From positions 484,488-548,487 of the forward strand of contig SIJG01000002.1 of the NCBI GenBank assembly GCA_023374025.1: a DNA stretch of 64,000 bases. The letters are read 5' to 3'. Shown piece by piece: positions 1 to 12,231 of this stretch. The stretch comes from Heterodera schachtii. Its lineage: Eukaryota; Nematoda; Chromadorea; Rhabditida; Heteroderidae. The position numbers and the translations under genes are program-made. Under the pieces are notes generated by a model that had not been told where the DNA came from, searched no databases, and saw only the letters and a program-made list of their open reading frames with translations. The stretch's first letter is position 1; every line of letters begins with the position of its first letter.

Positions 1-3000
1 AAGCGTTTGTGGAAGGCGCCGAAACGGTTGAGCATGTCCTCGAAAATGTCAATGGGCGGCAAAATGGTGGTGCGGAAATGGAAGGTGCCCGGACGCTGGC
101 CAAACCCGGAGCCGGGCACGACACAAACCTAACAAAATGAATCCAATTGTGGGGGTGGATAGGGTTGCGAACGGGTGAACCTTTTCCCGTACCATCCATC
201 GAGAAATTTTTTTTTTTTAATTTACCAAAACCGGAAAATTTTTAAAGAATAAAGACCAATACTATTTTTTTTTACTTAAGCCAAAATTTTTTTTAGTAAA
301 CTGATAGAAATTTTTGGAATGTTTAAAAAAATCTTGAAAAGCTTTCACTCTCTCCATTTTTTGGTACGGTAGAAATTTTACCCCAGTTTCCTCAAGCAGC
401 TGCTTCACGTAGAAAAAGTCGGGCTGCACTCCGCTGGCCTGAAAAAAAGTAATTCTGATTCACACACTCTATTGAATTGTTTGTTTGCTTCCACCACCCC
501 CCCCCCCCCCCCGCCCCGAAAAATTAAAAAAATCTGTCAAACATAGAATTTTTCGGATAATTTTTTTTTAATTTTTCGGGAGTTGTGCCGTTCGCATCTC
601 CACCATCATTTTCACCACAACCACCGCACCTTTGCCTCCGCAATTGCTTTGTCGGGCAGCAAAAAGCGTGGAAATGCGTACATGGCGCCCTGCACCTGCT
701 GACAGTGCACACCCTCCACTTGGTTGTACGCCTTGGTGACCAGCTGTGCACGCTTGTGCAACGAGTCGAGCACAGCCGTTTTTTCCTGGGAAAATTTAGT
801 AGATTTTTTGCTATTTAATTCTTGAACCAGAAAAATAATCTTTTTTTTTCAAATGATGAACAAATTTTTTTATTAACTATACCATAAAATAAAAACTGAG
901 AAAAAAAGACGTTAGATGGAATAATGATTTGGGAAAAAAAATCAAAAATAATTCATCATCTGTCGAGCGGACCCGAACCCATAACAAATGGGAACAGGAC
1001 AAAACCTAGCCGCCGAAATTTCGTCGACGAAATTTTAGGGTGCACCCTTATTTGTTAGAAATAGTCTTAAAATTAGAAGAGGAAAAACAATACATTAAAT
1101 TAACGACGTATTTTTGCAGGTTTTTTCCATTTTTATTTGGACACTGACATTTCGGTATGTTCCCCTTATTAGACGAATAGTTTTTGGTCCAGTTTAGATG
1201 AATGGAAATTGATTACATATTCATTTTATATTTTTTTTTGAAAATTTAAAATTTTAATTTACTTTTGGGTGACTGGGATTTTTTTTATACAAATTCAAGA
1301 ATAACTGAGTTCGTCCTGTATCAAATGCAGTTTTTGGAAAATGAATTGAGAGTAATTAATTACCTTAAGCCATTGGTCGTAGGACGGGTCGCCCGGCTTC
1401 GGATGGTCAACCACACAGTCCATGGCCACCTGTCCCAGGACGGTGGAGCACAGTTTGGCGGAGATCATTTTCTGCAAAAAGAAAAATGAAATGAAAAAAA
1501 AATGGCAAAAAATTCCGTCCGAATTTTGCAAATTTTGAGAAGGATTCCACATGGAAACAGGTCGTTTCCACACCGACTTTTTTTTAAATTCGCAACCTTA
1601 ATTTTTTGCAAAAAAAAAAAATCTTAAAATATTACAATAAAAAATTTGAAAAATTTTTTTTGAGCGCCTTTTCAAAATTTTATGCTTAATTATCGTGTCC
1701 AGACATTTGCGCCTATGTCTCAAATCTGGTTCTAACTTACATTTTTCACTCTTAGATGTCTTAGAAAGAATTAGTTTTAAGAAAACGTGTCCTTTTGGTT
1801 TATTAAGAATAATAATTTGGTTGTTTGAAAATTAATTTTTTTTTTTCCAAAAATTTGCTGACGTTCAAATCACTTTTAATCGCTTATTTAAAGCTGTTTA
1901 GTCCATCCAGGAATGCAAAAAAATTTAAGTTTGAACCCGATTTTGGACACCGGCGCAAATGTGGAGTAACCTTAATTTTCCATATGGATTTAAAAAAAAG
2001 GACAGCTCGTCCCCCTTACCCATTCGTTTCGACCCGAAAATTTTTTTTCAAAAAATTTCAAAGAATGGCAAAAAAATTCGATTCTTTTTTGTTATCCCAA
2101 TTTTTCAAAATAGCGCCTCTGTTTTTTTTTTCAATTAAAAAAATGATTGCCTTGAAATGGACGTACACCGTCGGGTCAATGTTGTCAAACTGGACGTAAC
2201 CACCGCGCAGTCCGCACTCGCCCATGTAACCCTTGGAACAGGAGTAGAAGCTGGCCAACTCGAGTCTGAAAAATCGTTTAAATTTAATAAAATTAAAAAA
2301 ATAAAATTTCATGACTACCACACACTTGTCAAATGGCGCACCCATTTCGAACATCACTTTGCGGAAGCTGTGAAATTCGGCACCCTCCGCGTACACATTT
2401 TCTTGGTACACCTGCAGGGATACGGCAAAAATATTTAATTTTTTATTTAAATTATGCAATTTAATATTTATACAAACAGAAAACAATTTTTGTATAAATA
2501 AATTGTGAAAATAAACCAAAAATATCTTGCTTCAAAATTGCTAAATTTCCAAGACTTTCTTTTTAAAAAATTTTTCTTTTTAAAATTTCCTTATAAACAA
2601 TTTCTAATATTTTTTTTTTGAATGATTTGATTGAAATTTCGAAAAACCGTCCGATGGGACTTTTGATATACATAAAATTTGGATGGCAAAAAAAAAATTT
2701 TCAAGAAAAAATGGACAAAATTTTGGAAATTGTACATTTTCTTTGGAAAAACTTTTCCCGGCCGGACTCCATTGGACCATATTTTTTGAAAACTAGACCA
2801 AAAAACTGGGCAATAATTTGTCATTTTTGGCACAAAATCGCTACAAACTCCTGATTTTTGGCCGCTACGCTCGAAATTTTGAAAAATAACACTAGAGAAA
2901 TATTTTTTTGCACGAAAAAAAAAGTTATTCGAGTGCCCTCCCCAAAATTTTTATAATTTTTTTTCTGGGTACGGGCCTGGTCTCATGTGATCAAACTCAC

Positions 3001-6000
3001 TTCGTCAGCGAAGATGTACAGTTGGTGTTTGTGCGCAAATTGGATGATGCTTTCAATGTTGGCACGGCTCAGCACCTGTCCAGTTGGATTGCCCGGATTG
3101 ATCACCACAATCGCCTTCACATCGTGCTCACTCTGTACAAAATGGGGAAAAAATTCGTGAAAAATGATTGATTAATCGGATTTATTGTTTTGAAAATGTT
3201 GAAATTTATTAAGGGCGAGGAGAATTAGTGCCAATTTAGGAGGACAACGAATAATTTAACCTACCTGAAATATAAAAATCCGGTCTTGTTTCGGACAAAT
3301 ACCCAATTTTGGACCTATAATAATTATTTTTAGCAAACTTTTTGGGCTAAAAACGCGGGTAAAAAAAAAAAAAATTTCCTCTGTCTGTTTCACTTTCTGC
3401 CGTTAGTCCAAAGTTTGAAAATTGACAAATTAATAAAACAAAAAATGTTTTTTTTTTGTATTTTTAAAATTGTTTTTCCAACTAACCAACCTCCTTCAAT
3501 GCCCGTTCCAATTCGTCCATGTCCAGCGCCCAATTGTTCTCTTCGTCCAGGTAATAGCCCACTTGGCCCAAGTTGTACTCCTCAATCGATGCTGAACATT
3601 TGTTGCATGTTTAAAATTCCGGGTGCTTTCAAATAAATCCAAATTTTTTTAATGAATTAAAAATGTTTTTTAATTTACATTAAAAATCGCAAAAAAAAAT
3701 TTTAAAGGGATTTTTTTCGTGAAATTTTCTTATTGTTAGAAGTTTTTTTTGTAAACTTTTTTTGAAAATTTTTTAAATTTTCGGAGAGAAAACGATACAG
3801 GGAGGAGGACTTATTGTTAACGCATGCATGCTGGGAGTAAGAACACGAAAATTAAAGCAAAAAAAAAAAAAATAAAAAACACGATTCCCATTTTCCCATT
3901 TAAAAAATCGGCGATGAAACCCATGCAAAATTTGTCGAACAATGTAGGCTTACCCGAGTAAAGTGGGTACTGTGGAATGGGTACCAGAATGCCGGCCTTT
4001 TGGCCACCCGTGCCGATGTTGGGCCGGACGAACAGTTTGAGCACGTTGCGAATGGACTCGGACGCACCGCCGGAGATGCACACACTTTCCGGATCACAGG
4101 GGAAACCGTCACGTCTAAAGGGGGACGGACGGACATTTTGCACTGAAACCCGTCGCAGGCGATTTTTTTTTTTAATAAAATTAACGGCGAACCCTTAATT
4201 CCGTTTTTTATGGTCAACAAACACCACGGGGATCGTTCACAAACATATAGAAAAAATTTTTCGGTGGGGCAAACCTTTTTTTTTTTTTTTTTTTCTCTTC
4301 GGGTTAAAACTTTTTTTATCCAATGTCATCATTGTTCGGAAAATTGAGCGCCGGGAAAAAAGTAAGAAAATCTTAGCCGTTTTCGCTGAAAACTGACCAT
4401 TTTTGTCTTTTTGGAGTTAAATTTCCGAAAATATGACACCATTGGGGGTGGTGGCCGATAGGAAACAAAAAAAATAATTGCTTTTTTAAAAATTCAAGAT
4501 ATATTTATTAGAAAATTGTTTACTTGATTACTTTGAAATAGTAAAAATTCTATTTAAAAAAAAAAGTTTTTGTTGGAATGGGGGCAAAGGAATGAAGTGT
4601 TTGTTACATCCCAAATTTGGTGGCATTTCAATTTTGTCAATGCGAATTTTAATTTTTCGGTGCCATTACCTTTCCACAAATTGGGCCACATGCTGCCGGA
4701 TCAGGTCAATGCCGGTGCTCTGTGTGTACGCGCCGGCACTGCCGCCACCGCAGGCGCGCAACAGCGACGCCACCTTGCGCTGCACGTCCTCCGGGAACAG
4801 GTTGGGCTGCTCCTGCAAAAAAATGGAAATTTATTATTTTAATCGTTTTTTTCCCGGAAATCGGCACCGCCGGGCGGGTAGGGAGGGGTTACCCATATTT
4901 GCGGCCCGAGCTAAATGGGAGATTTTCGGCCCGGACATTTACACCCCATTTCTTAAGGGCCATTTTCGGATATTTGCGAGCCCAAATTTGTAAGATTTTG
5001 CGGTCCTAGCTAAAAAATTTCGGAGGGGGGGGGGGAGGGAAATCCCTGGGACTTTACCGACCGCCGGAGAATTTTTTTCCAATTTGTTAAAAAAGGTGCC
5101 AAACATTGGGAGACTAACCCCGCCCCCCCCCCCCTCCCAAACCTTGATCAGTGCGGGATCCGTAATGCCGGCAATCACTTGGCGAATGAACGTGATCGGC
5201 GTCTGTCCCATGGCATGTGCGTCGCCAATGTTCGCTCTGATCACGCTGGGGAACGGCAACGACTAAATTGGATTGGTTTACTATAATAAACTGATCAATA
5301 AAATAATTTGGAAGAAAAGCCCGCAAATTCTCATTTAAAAAAATCTTTTCGGACAAATTTTTGCGGAGTCGGCTGAAACATAACGAGCCCACATTTTTTG
5401 TTCGACAAAATTGTAAGTAAAAATCGGTACGTCAATTCAGTACTAAATGGCCCTCAACAGCGGACTGGGACAAATTGGCGCCAGCTCGGTTTTTAGGGAA
5501 TAACTCCTTTCATTGTTGTCCAAATTGAATAAATTTGATAGCATTCGAAAGCAAACTAATTGTCCCTATTTACCTTCAAAATTTTGAAAAATTTGGTTAA
5601 GTTTCATAAAAGTTACGGCCAGAAAGGTTTTGAAAACCATTTTTTTATAGTTTTTTGGTCATATGTTTTGGGAAACTTACCAAATTTTTCAAAATTTCGT
5701 AGGCAAAAAAAGAACATTCAGTTCTATTCGAATGATATAAAATTAATTTAATTTGGACAACCATGAAAGGAGTTATACCATTAAAACCGAGCTGGCGCCC
5801 ATTTGGTCGACCCCAAAGATTTGATTTATTTTGAATGATCAAAATTTTACGAGAACCTATTGAGAGGATTTGAAAAAAAATTCAATAAGTTACTTCCTTT
5901 ACTAATAACTAAAAACCGTAAAAATTTGTAGGCCTAGCAATTTTTAAAGAGGGGAGCAATGGTATAAAAACGGAAATTTGAAAAAATTTCATGGCTTCCC

Positions 6001-6245
6001 CACCCCTCTCGGCTGATTGTGAGGCATTAACATGCAAAAAAGCGAAACCTCTTTTTTGGCCAACTGCTTCTCCAATTCAACCGCACGGATAACAATTGGG
6101 CCACGGACGGCGTATTCCTAGAAAAAAAATTTGAAATGTAAAAGAATTTCGATTTTTTTTTTTCATTGACCATGGTGAGAACGTTGGGGTTGATCGTGTC
6201 CACGGTGAGCACCTTTTGCTGGTGCAGTTTGTCGCTGGACGACAT
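1..6245 (-). CDS. Alanine aminotransferase, 13 exons, 3' end off the window
   Basis: PLP enzyme (aminotransferase fold type I) that moves the amino group between alanine and 2-oxoglutarate. Exons in reading order: 6171-6245, 6049-6117, 5143-5262, 4670-4812, 3954-4114, 3491-3591, 3001-3132, 2326-2411, 2151-2265, 1364-1471, 630-785, 382-438, 1-128; all phases agree. Family blocks seen in order: [52 protein letters not shown], the Schiff-base lysine in [20 protein letters not shown], and [19 protein letters not shown]. About 484 residues are visible against roughly 496 in animal enzymes, so only the last few are missing. I start at the ATG at 6243-6245 (MSSSDK). An exon reading through to the AG at 6299-6300 would add some residues, so a mitochondrial presequence cannot be excluded. 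The intron after exon 2151-2265 has a GC donor. Confidence 0.93.
5460..5830. repeat. Fold-back repeat inside an ALT intron
   Basis: Imperfect inverted repeat. The left arm starts near GGCGCCAGCTCGG and the right arm ends near CCGAGCTGGCGCC. Both arms go on through AACTCCTTTCAT / ATGAAAGGAGTT and sequences around a CATTCGAA-like core. It sits in the intron between exons 5143-5262 and 6049-6117. No clear target duplication was found. Confidence 0.65.
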
Positions 6246-6298
6246 TGTCCGGTTCGAGCCGACCACAGAAGCTTGGCACAATTTGGTCTTGTTCAACA

Positions 6299-6307
6299 CT
6301 GAAAAAA
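6299..6307 (-). promoter_or_regulatory. Candidate spliced-leader or 3' splice acceptor before the ALT start
   Basis: On the minus strand a T-run followed by CAG lies about 55 bases upstream of the ALT start codon. No coding exon can be recognised further upstream. In nematodes this layout suits trans-splicing of a spliced leader, but an ordinary intron behind a non-coding or presequence exon is equally possible. Confidence 0.4.
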
Positions 6308-7295
6308 TGGAAAAATTCAATGAATGCCACGATTTTCGCTTTTTCATTTCGAAGGATTTGGGTTTAGGGGTTTCACGAACTCTCCAAAAAATTTCTTAAA
6401 AAATATGCCAGGAAAGCAAAAAGCCAAAGGGATTGAATTAATTAGTTAATTGCCATTTATTTATTCAAATGAAAAGTCCACAATAGAAGGGACGCAAAAG
6501 GCTGCTTACTCTTTGGGAAAGACGTGGATGGTCTGGGAAACATAGTGAAATGTCAGGTCTCCAACAAGAATTAATCTTTTTACAATGGTTCCTTTTCTGA
6601 AGGGTTAACAATGGATTAAGCATCGAAATATCGATGGATTAAGCATCGAAATAATTGGATATTTTTGCAAATTTCTTGAAATCTTTTTTTATGGTCCGGT
6701 TAATAAAGATATGCTCAGTTTTGGTTATTTTTTTGTTTTGTTTTTGTTATTTTAAGACTGGAAAAGGTGTTTTCTATTCACAAATTTATAAAAGAGCATT
6801 TTCTTTTTTATTTATTTTTTTAAAATAGTTTTCTGAATTATTCCGGGCGGATTATTTCTTTTTTTTTAATTAGAGAAATCTAAACGTCGGTTGCATATTC
6901 TAAAAGGGTAAACAAAGTCATAGATGACTTTGAATTATGACGAGTTTTTATCGAAAAATTTATGGTAAGAATAATGCAAATTTTTTAAATATATATTTCC
7001 ATTTTATACTTTACTTAAGAAAGAATCAAAAATGAATACTTGGCAGTTGTCGGAAAAAATTAGGATAATTTTTAGGGTTTTAAGAGTCGGGAAAACCGAT
7101 TATGGCATCCATTTTGGCCCAATTCGAACCCCGAACCCGGAGTCGAAGAACAAAAAGTTAAAATCCAACGAATTAGGCCAGAATGGATGCCAGTAGAGGC
7201 TTTCCCGACCCCTTAAAACCCCTAAAAAAGTTAATTATTACTTTTTTGAAATTTGGGTACCGATAACCGACAAGTACCCAAAAAATATCGGGGGG
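6301..7295. repeat. Non-coding stretch with a short fold-back
   Basis: No coding exon seen. At about 7070-7215 two arms face each other: TTTTTAGGGTTTTAAGAGTC on the left, and a right arm ending GACCCCTTAAAACCCCTAAA. A ATGGCATCCATT / AATGGATGCCA pair lies inside, with GAACCCCGAACCCGGAGTCG in the centre. It resembles the larger fold-back at 12933-14333. Confidence 0.5.
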
Positions 7296-7363
7296 GGCGG
7301 AAGTTTGGGCACCGGGAAGTTTGGGCACCGGGAAGTTTGGGCACCAGGAAGTTTGGGCACCAA
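7296..7363 (+). repeat. Left minisatellite, unit GGAAGTTTGGGCACC
   Basis: About four direct copies of a 15-16 bp unit with core GTTTGGGCACC. The same unit in reverse complement forms the longer array at 8697-8849. The two arrays face each other across about 1.3 kb and look like the ends of one older structure, into which the hAT-type element at 7617-8411 inserted. Confidence 0.8.
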
Positions 7364-7616
7364 ATTAAGGATTTAAAAAGAAAATGTTTTTAATTGAATC
7401 TTTAAATTGCAAACATCTAATTTAAAAGCAGAGTAAATTTTAATCAAGTTAGGAATCGAAAGTTTTTGAACGATATCCACTCAATTAAGCATGCTTATTT
7501 TGCTAGACTCATTAAAATTCATTCTATATCAATGTCATACATGGCGTATGTATAATTTATTTGTATTATTACAAGGCTTGGTCTGTTCAAGACTTTTAAA
7601 TTTTATGAGTTTAAAC

Positions 7617-8411
7617 CAGGGCTCGGATCTGTCCTTATTTATAAGATTTGTCCTTATTTGGAGGGTCCAAATCTTACAAAATAAAAATGTCCTTATTTGT
7701 AAGATTTGTCCTTATTTCAGGCTATTGTTCTTATTTTGTTCTTATTTCTTAAATATATTCATAAATTTAGAAATTTATGGCATAAATGTTCTTATTTTAC
7801 CTATAAATTTTAAAAAATTTCCGGGCGGCGCCTATCGGCACCGCCGGACGCTAAAATACTTTATTTTCTTTAAAATTAGCTCAAAAATCACCAAAATTGG
7901 GGCAATTTTTAGACAAAATCTGTTAACAAATGGCATTAAAAATTACAAAATTTTTCCCGGCGGCGCCTATCGGCGCCACCGGACGCCCCTGTTCAACCCC
8001 AAAAATTTTTTAAAAAAATGTTGCAAAAAAAAGCGTGAATGTAAAAATGGTCGCCAATTGTCTAAAAATTGCAAAAATTGACAATTTTTGATGAAAATCT
8101 GTTAACAAATCAGAAAGAAATTAAAAAAAATTTCCCAGCGGCGCCTATCGGCACCGCTGGACCCACTCCCCTCCCCCGTTCTCCAAAATTCCTTGGAAAA
8201 ATGTGCCACAAAAAATTTGTTAAAAATCTGATTCTTTAGATAAAATTTGCTAATTTACTTCCCAAAATCGTTAAATATGATACATGAAGGTGAAAAATAC
8301 AAAAGTTGAAGCGATTTAAGCAATTTTGCGAAATGTCCTTATTTTTGACCCTAAAATCTTATTTTTTGGCCTTGATGTTCTTATTTTGAAAAATTTTCGA
8401 TCCGAGCCCTG
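7617..8411. mobile_element. hAT-type non-autonomous TIR element, TSD GTTTAAAC
   Basis: Starts CAGGGCTCGGATC and ends GATCCGAGCCCTG. A perfect 8-bp duplication GTTTAAAC lies on both sides (7609-7616 and 8412-8419). There is no transposase reading frame. Inside are three spaced copies of a GC-rich near-palindrome of the form CGGCGGCGCCTATCGGC (about 7821, 7956 and 8134) and repeated words like TTGTCCTTATTT. 8-bp duplications and a YAGGG-like start are hallmarks of the hAT superfamily. Confidence 0.9.
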
Positions 8412-8696
8412 GTTTAAACATAATTAGACGGGTCATTTGATATTTCGGGCCCAACTAATCCGGGTATTCAGGTGTAAGTTCAAACAATAACTAGTACACG
8501 TTTAACTCTACGTGTAAACAGCTGTAAGAATTGACCAAATATAAGATTATCAGGTTTCTAATACATAAGTTTTTTAATTTTCAAGAAAATATAAATTTTT
8601 AAGCACAGAGGTTGTTAAAATTTTCTAAATTTTAATGATTTATATATAATCATTTTACTTTTTTTTTGTTTTATTTTTTTGAAATCCCTTACTCTG

Positions 8697-8849
8697 GTGC
8701 CCAAATTTCTGGTGCCCAAATTTCTGGTGCCCAAACTTCTGGTGCCCAAATTTCTGGTGCCCAAATTTCTGGTGCCCAAACTTCCCGGTGCCCAAACTTC
8801 CCGGTGCCCAAACTTCCCGGTGCCCAAATTTCTGGTGCCCAAACTTCAT
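8697..8849 (-). repeat. Right minisatellite, unit GGTGCCCAAACTTC
   Basis: About ten head-to-tail copies of a 14-15 bp unit (TGGTGCCCAAATTTC / CGGTGCCCAAACTTC), the reverse complement of the array at 7296-7363. All reading frames across it are repeat translations and are not genes. Confidence 0.9.
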
Positions 8850-9680
8850 GTCGCCAAAATATCGTACAAAATAAAAAAAAAACAAAATAAACTATTCCAC
8901 GGGAACGTATTTTTAGTTGCTAAAAACCAAAAAATAATTACTATCTAACTAATAGCTAAAAAAAAAGGAAGAAAAAATTGCTAAAATTGAAAGAAAACTG
9001 CTCAATAAATAAGTGAATTTCTCAAAAAAAAAAAACATTAATATGTATCCATTTCGCTAGCACAAATGCAAATCACAATCATTTCAATGCTTTTTGGTAT
9101 TTTTTGAAGAATTCAGCACTTGAAATTTGGTTTCGAATTAATTTTGTTGGAGACCTGACCTTTGTGTTTGTTTGTTGGATGGAGTATGAATTACAGTCCT
9201 TTCCCTGCCGGAGAAAATAAATAGTGAGGCATCGCGGGTAACTCGATTCCCACACCCCGATTTTTTTTTTTATAAAAATTTAAAACATAGAAATTTATTA
9301 GAAAACAAAAATTTTTATGATTTTCTATTTCAAGAAAAAAATTTGAAAATTTTTCCAGCTGTTTTTTTGCGAATTTTTGAAAAAATTAGTAAATCTCATA
9401 ATTTCAAAAAAAATTCTTGAATTTTTATTAGAAAACATTTTTTGATTTTTTTCTAAAAAAATTTATAATTTCGAGAGGAAACGTTACGGGGGGGGGGGGG
9501 GTGAAGGAAAGGTAGCGAAAATTTGGTTAATGCACATACCAAATTCAACATTAAAACCTGGTTGTTCAACATTTTTGGCCATACATTTTTTTGAAAGTTA
9601 ACAAAAATTTTTAGAATTTGCGGACTAATAGAGAACATTTAGGGCTATCTAATGATGCCAAGAATGTTGTATTTGGTCGT
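8850..9680. other. AT-rich stretch with no gene seen
   Basis: No exon supported. It holds A/T homopolymers and a poly-G tract at about 9488-9501 preceded by a TTTCGAGAGGAAACG context that recurs in other repeats of this window. Confidence 0.6.
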
Positions 9681-9689
9681 TTCAATCAA

Positions 9690-10110
9690 CAGTTATAAAG
9701 CTTCAAAGTGCGCCAGACTCAAACGGCCCGCTTCGTTGGATTTGATCAGATTTTCAATCAAAAGGAATGTTAAAGCAAAAAAAAATTTTTTTAATTACAT
9801 TTCAACAAAACCGAGAGATAACAACGGCTGAGTGGTGGTGATAGCATCACAGACACACCCAAAATTATCATCAACATTATTATTGTCAACCACCACCGAC
9901 CAAAAAGAATGCTATTGTTTGTTGACATGGCGTTGGAGGCGGCGGAGGAACGGAGCGGGGCAAAAGTGGCGGCAGCAGCGATGCTACTCATCCTCATCCT
10001 CCTCCTCCTCATCATCATTGTCATCATCTGACTCAGAGCAGCGGCGTTCTTTGGACTCATCCGACCGATGCTGGCGAACAATTATCGAATAATTTGTGTG
10101 TATATTCCAC
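9690..10110 (-). other. GC-richer stretch with possible minus-strand coding traces
   Basis: Two short minus-strand frames look a little coding-like. One ends in SLAHFEAL and a stop near 9695. The other reads SKERRCSESDDD and then an acidic run with a stop near 9985. The second comes from a trinucleotide-rich segment and may be repeat translation. No splice-consistent gene could be assembled. Confidence 0.2.
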
Positions 10111-10935
10111 CACCAACAGCAGCAGAAGAGCACTCTTAGCCTCTCCGATTTTGTGTGCCCCCTCCAAAAATGTGTGTGTGTGTGTACACAAGTGGGTGAG
10201 CACGTCCCCCCCCCCCCCCCGCCCCCCAGGATCAGTTTCCTCCCCGCGGTATCTCCCGCGCCCCGAGAAAAAAAAGAAATTTTTCAAAATTTTTTTTTTA
10301 GAAAATTCGTTATAAGCAAATACAAAAAAATTTTTTAAGTTTGAAACTTTCTTACGAAAAAAAATTTGTTTTTTCTTTTGAAAAACTTCTAATTGATTTT
10401 CGGGGTGAGGACGATACCCGGGGGGTGGGGGGGGGCTGTGCTGAGGAGGGAAACGGCGTGGCGTGGGAGAAACGAGCGGCTCCCGTGTGCAGGGGATGAA
10501 ACTGAAACTTCTTTTTCTCCTCACTCCACCTCCGGTCTCTCTTTTTCAGCGGCGTTCTTTGGACTTCTCCGATTGCCGCTGAACGCCGTTGTCGTCGTCG
10601 TCGTCGTCAACAACATTATGCATAATTATGGAATAAAATGTATATAATTCCACCAAAAGAGAAGCAAGCCTCTTAGCTTCCGTTTTTGTGTGCCCCCACC
10701 AAAAATGTTTGTGTTTGTTTAGTGGGTACGTTCTCCCCGGCGGACCCTCCGCGCCGTTGCCTGCCCATATCAGTTTCCACTCCCCATATCGTTGGAATTT
10801 TCGAATTTTCTTTGAAATTTTTTTTTTTTTGAAAAATTTTTAAAGGGGTGTAAAGGATACGTGTGAGGGAGCTAATCCGGGGGGGGGGGGGGGGGTAGGG
10901 AACGAGCGGCTCCCCAGCGTCACTGATTTGAAACG
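10035..10935. repeat. Diverged tandem duplication of about 0.5 kb
   Basis: The blocks AGCGGCGTTCTTTGGACT, TATTCCACCA, TTTTGTGTGCCCCC and ACGAGCGGCTCCC occur in the same order in two successive copies (starting at about 10035 and 10545). Poly-C and poly-G tracts of different lengths lie between them. The copies differ by indels and by (GTC)n and (GT)n expansions. Confidence 0.7.
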
Positions 10936-11598
10936 ATCAATTTTCTTCCTTTTTTTCTCTTCCCTCCTCCTCCCCCTGTGGTCTCTTTCTTTTTCTTAAT
11001 CTTTTGTTTGACAATGAATGAGAACGGAGGAAAAGCTCACGCATTTGTCAACAGAGAAGCAGCAAGAAGCTTAAGGGGAGACAAACAAACAAAAAACCGA
11101 ATAGAGGGAGGAAAAATGGAAAGAAAAAGAAATATGAGATTTTTGAATGTGATTTTGCAAAAAAAAAAAAAAAACCTTTGGAAGTGGGTTTTCCGGATTT
11201 TAGTGTTGGTTTTGCATATTCTGATCAAAAATTCAGAAAACCTAGGCGCCTAGGTCAGGTTTGGTATATGATTTGAAAAAAACGAAAATGGATCCCGAAG
11301 AGACCGAAACAGCCCAGAAAATGGGGCTAGTGTAACTTCTACGGTCAAACCCGAACAAATTTGGTATCACTCGAAAGATCTTGACAAGTAAGGGATTTCT
11401 TGTTTCTTGGCATTCTTTTGGCACAATCTTAGCGTTTTTCTCGTTTTTAATTTTTTTTTACATAAATTTTTACTAAATATAATCAAATGGATTTTATTGG
11501 AATTAATTTGCAAAAATTGTTGATTATTCTTTTCTATTAAGTAAAATATTCATCTTCATATATCTCTATATATAATATCCTGATTATAATTAATCTTT
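10936..11598. other. Stretch with no gene seen
   Basis: AT-rich with a pyrimidine tract near 10945-10995. Short open frames exist on both strands but none has splice context or recognisable motifs. Confidence 0.5.
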
Positions 11599-11606
11599 AC
11601 CATTTT

Positions 11607-12231
11607 TAGGGATCATTTATTTATGTAAGAAAAATCGCGAAATATGTAAATAAAATATGTATAAAAAACACTGAAATATGTATGAAATATGTACAAAAAT
11701 CCAGAAATATGTACTAAAATATGTAAATAAAATTTTTTAAATGCTGTTTTTTGGAAAAAAAATTCATTCTAAAGGGTGAAATAGGCACAAATTGCCATAA
11801 AAATGACCTAAATAGGCTTAGAATTATCTTTTAATAATTTAAAAATTAATTTATTTATATCCCATTTTTGAAAAAAAAAACTATTTTTTGGGGCACATTT
11901 TCAAAAAAAAATTTTTACTTTTCGCAAAAAATTTCTATAAATTCTCAAAATTTCTGAAAAAAATTGCGAAATTTTGGATATTTTTGGGGGTATTTCATAA
12001 AAAAATTCCCTAAAATTCTCAAAAAATGCAAAATATGTACAAAAAAATGTGAAAAAGTCCAAAATATGTATAAAAACATGTACATATGTAATATGTAGAA
12101 AAATCCGAAAATATGTAAATAAAAGTCCCAACTTTTGTTCGCAAACACAAAAAAGAAAGTGTTTTTCCTGCTATTTAGAGCATGGAGAATCCAGGAAAAT
12201 AATATGTATTTACATAAAAAAATGATCCCTA
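11607..12231. mobile_element. hAT-type MITE, TSD ACCATTTT
   Basis: Ends TAGGGATCATTT / AAATGATCCCTA with a perfect 8-bp duplication ACCATTTT (11599-11606 and 12232-12239). The interior is made of many ATATGTA-type words and lacks a transposase frame. A block near its right end (CAACTTTTGTTCGCAAACAC and following) recurs at about 56814-56870, so the family has another, decayed copy in this window. Confidence 0.9.

Noticed and set aside
2618..2854. Open frames in large ALT introns (for example near 2600-2850)
   Set aside because: Mirror-image frames of a fold-back-like AT-rich intron; the flanking exons join in phase without them.
8697..8849. Regularly repeated array that could suggest a CRISPR
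   Set aside because: Units are contiguous with no unique spacers, and the genome is eukaryotic. The same holds for 42865-42965 and 57812-58239.
8615..8948. Open frames on both strands reading repeated GTRNLGT / GAQISGA / LVPKF peptides
   Set aside because: They are translations of the GGTGCCCAAACTTC minisatellite in several frames at once; no gene evidence.
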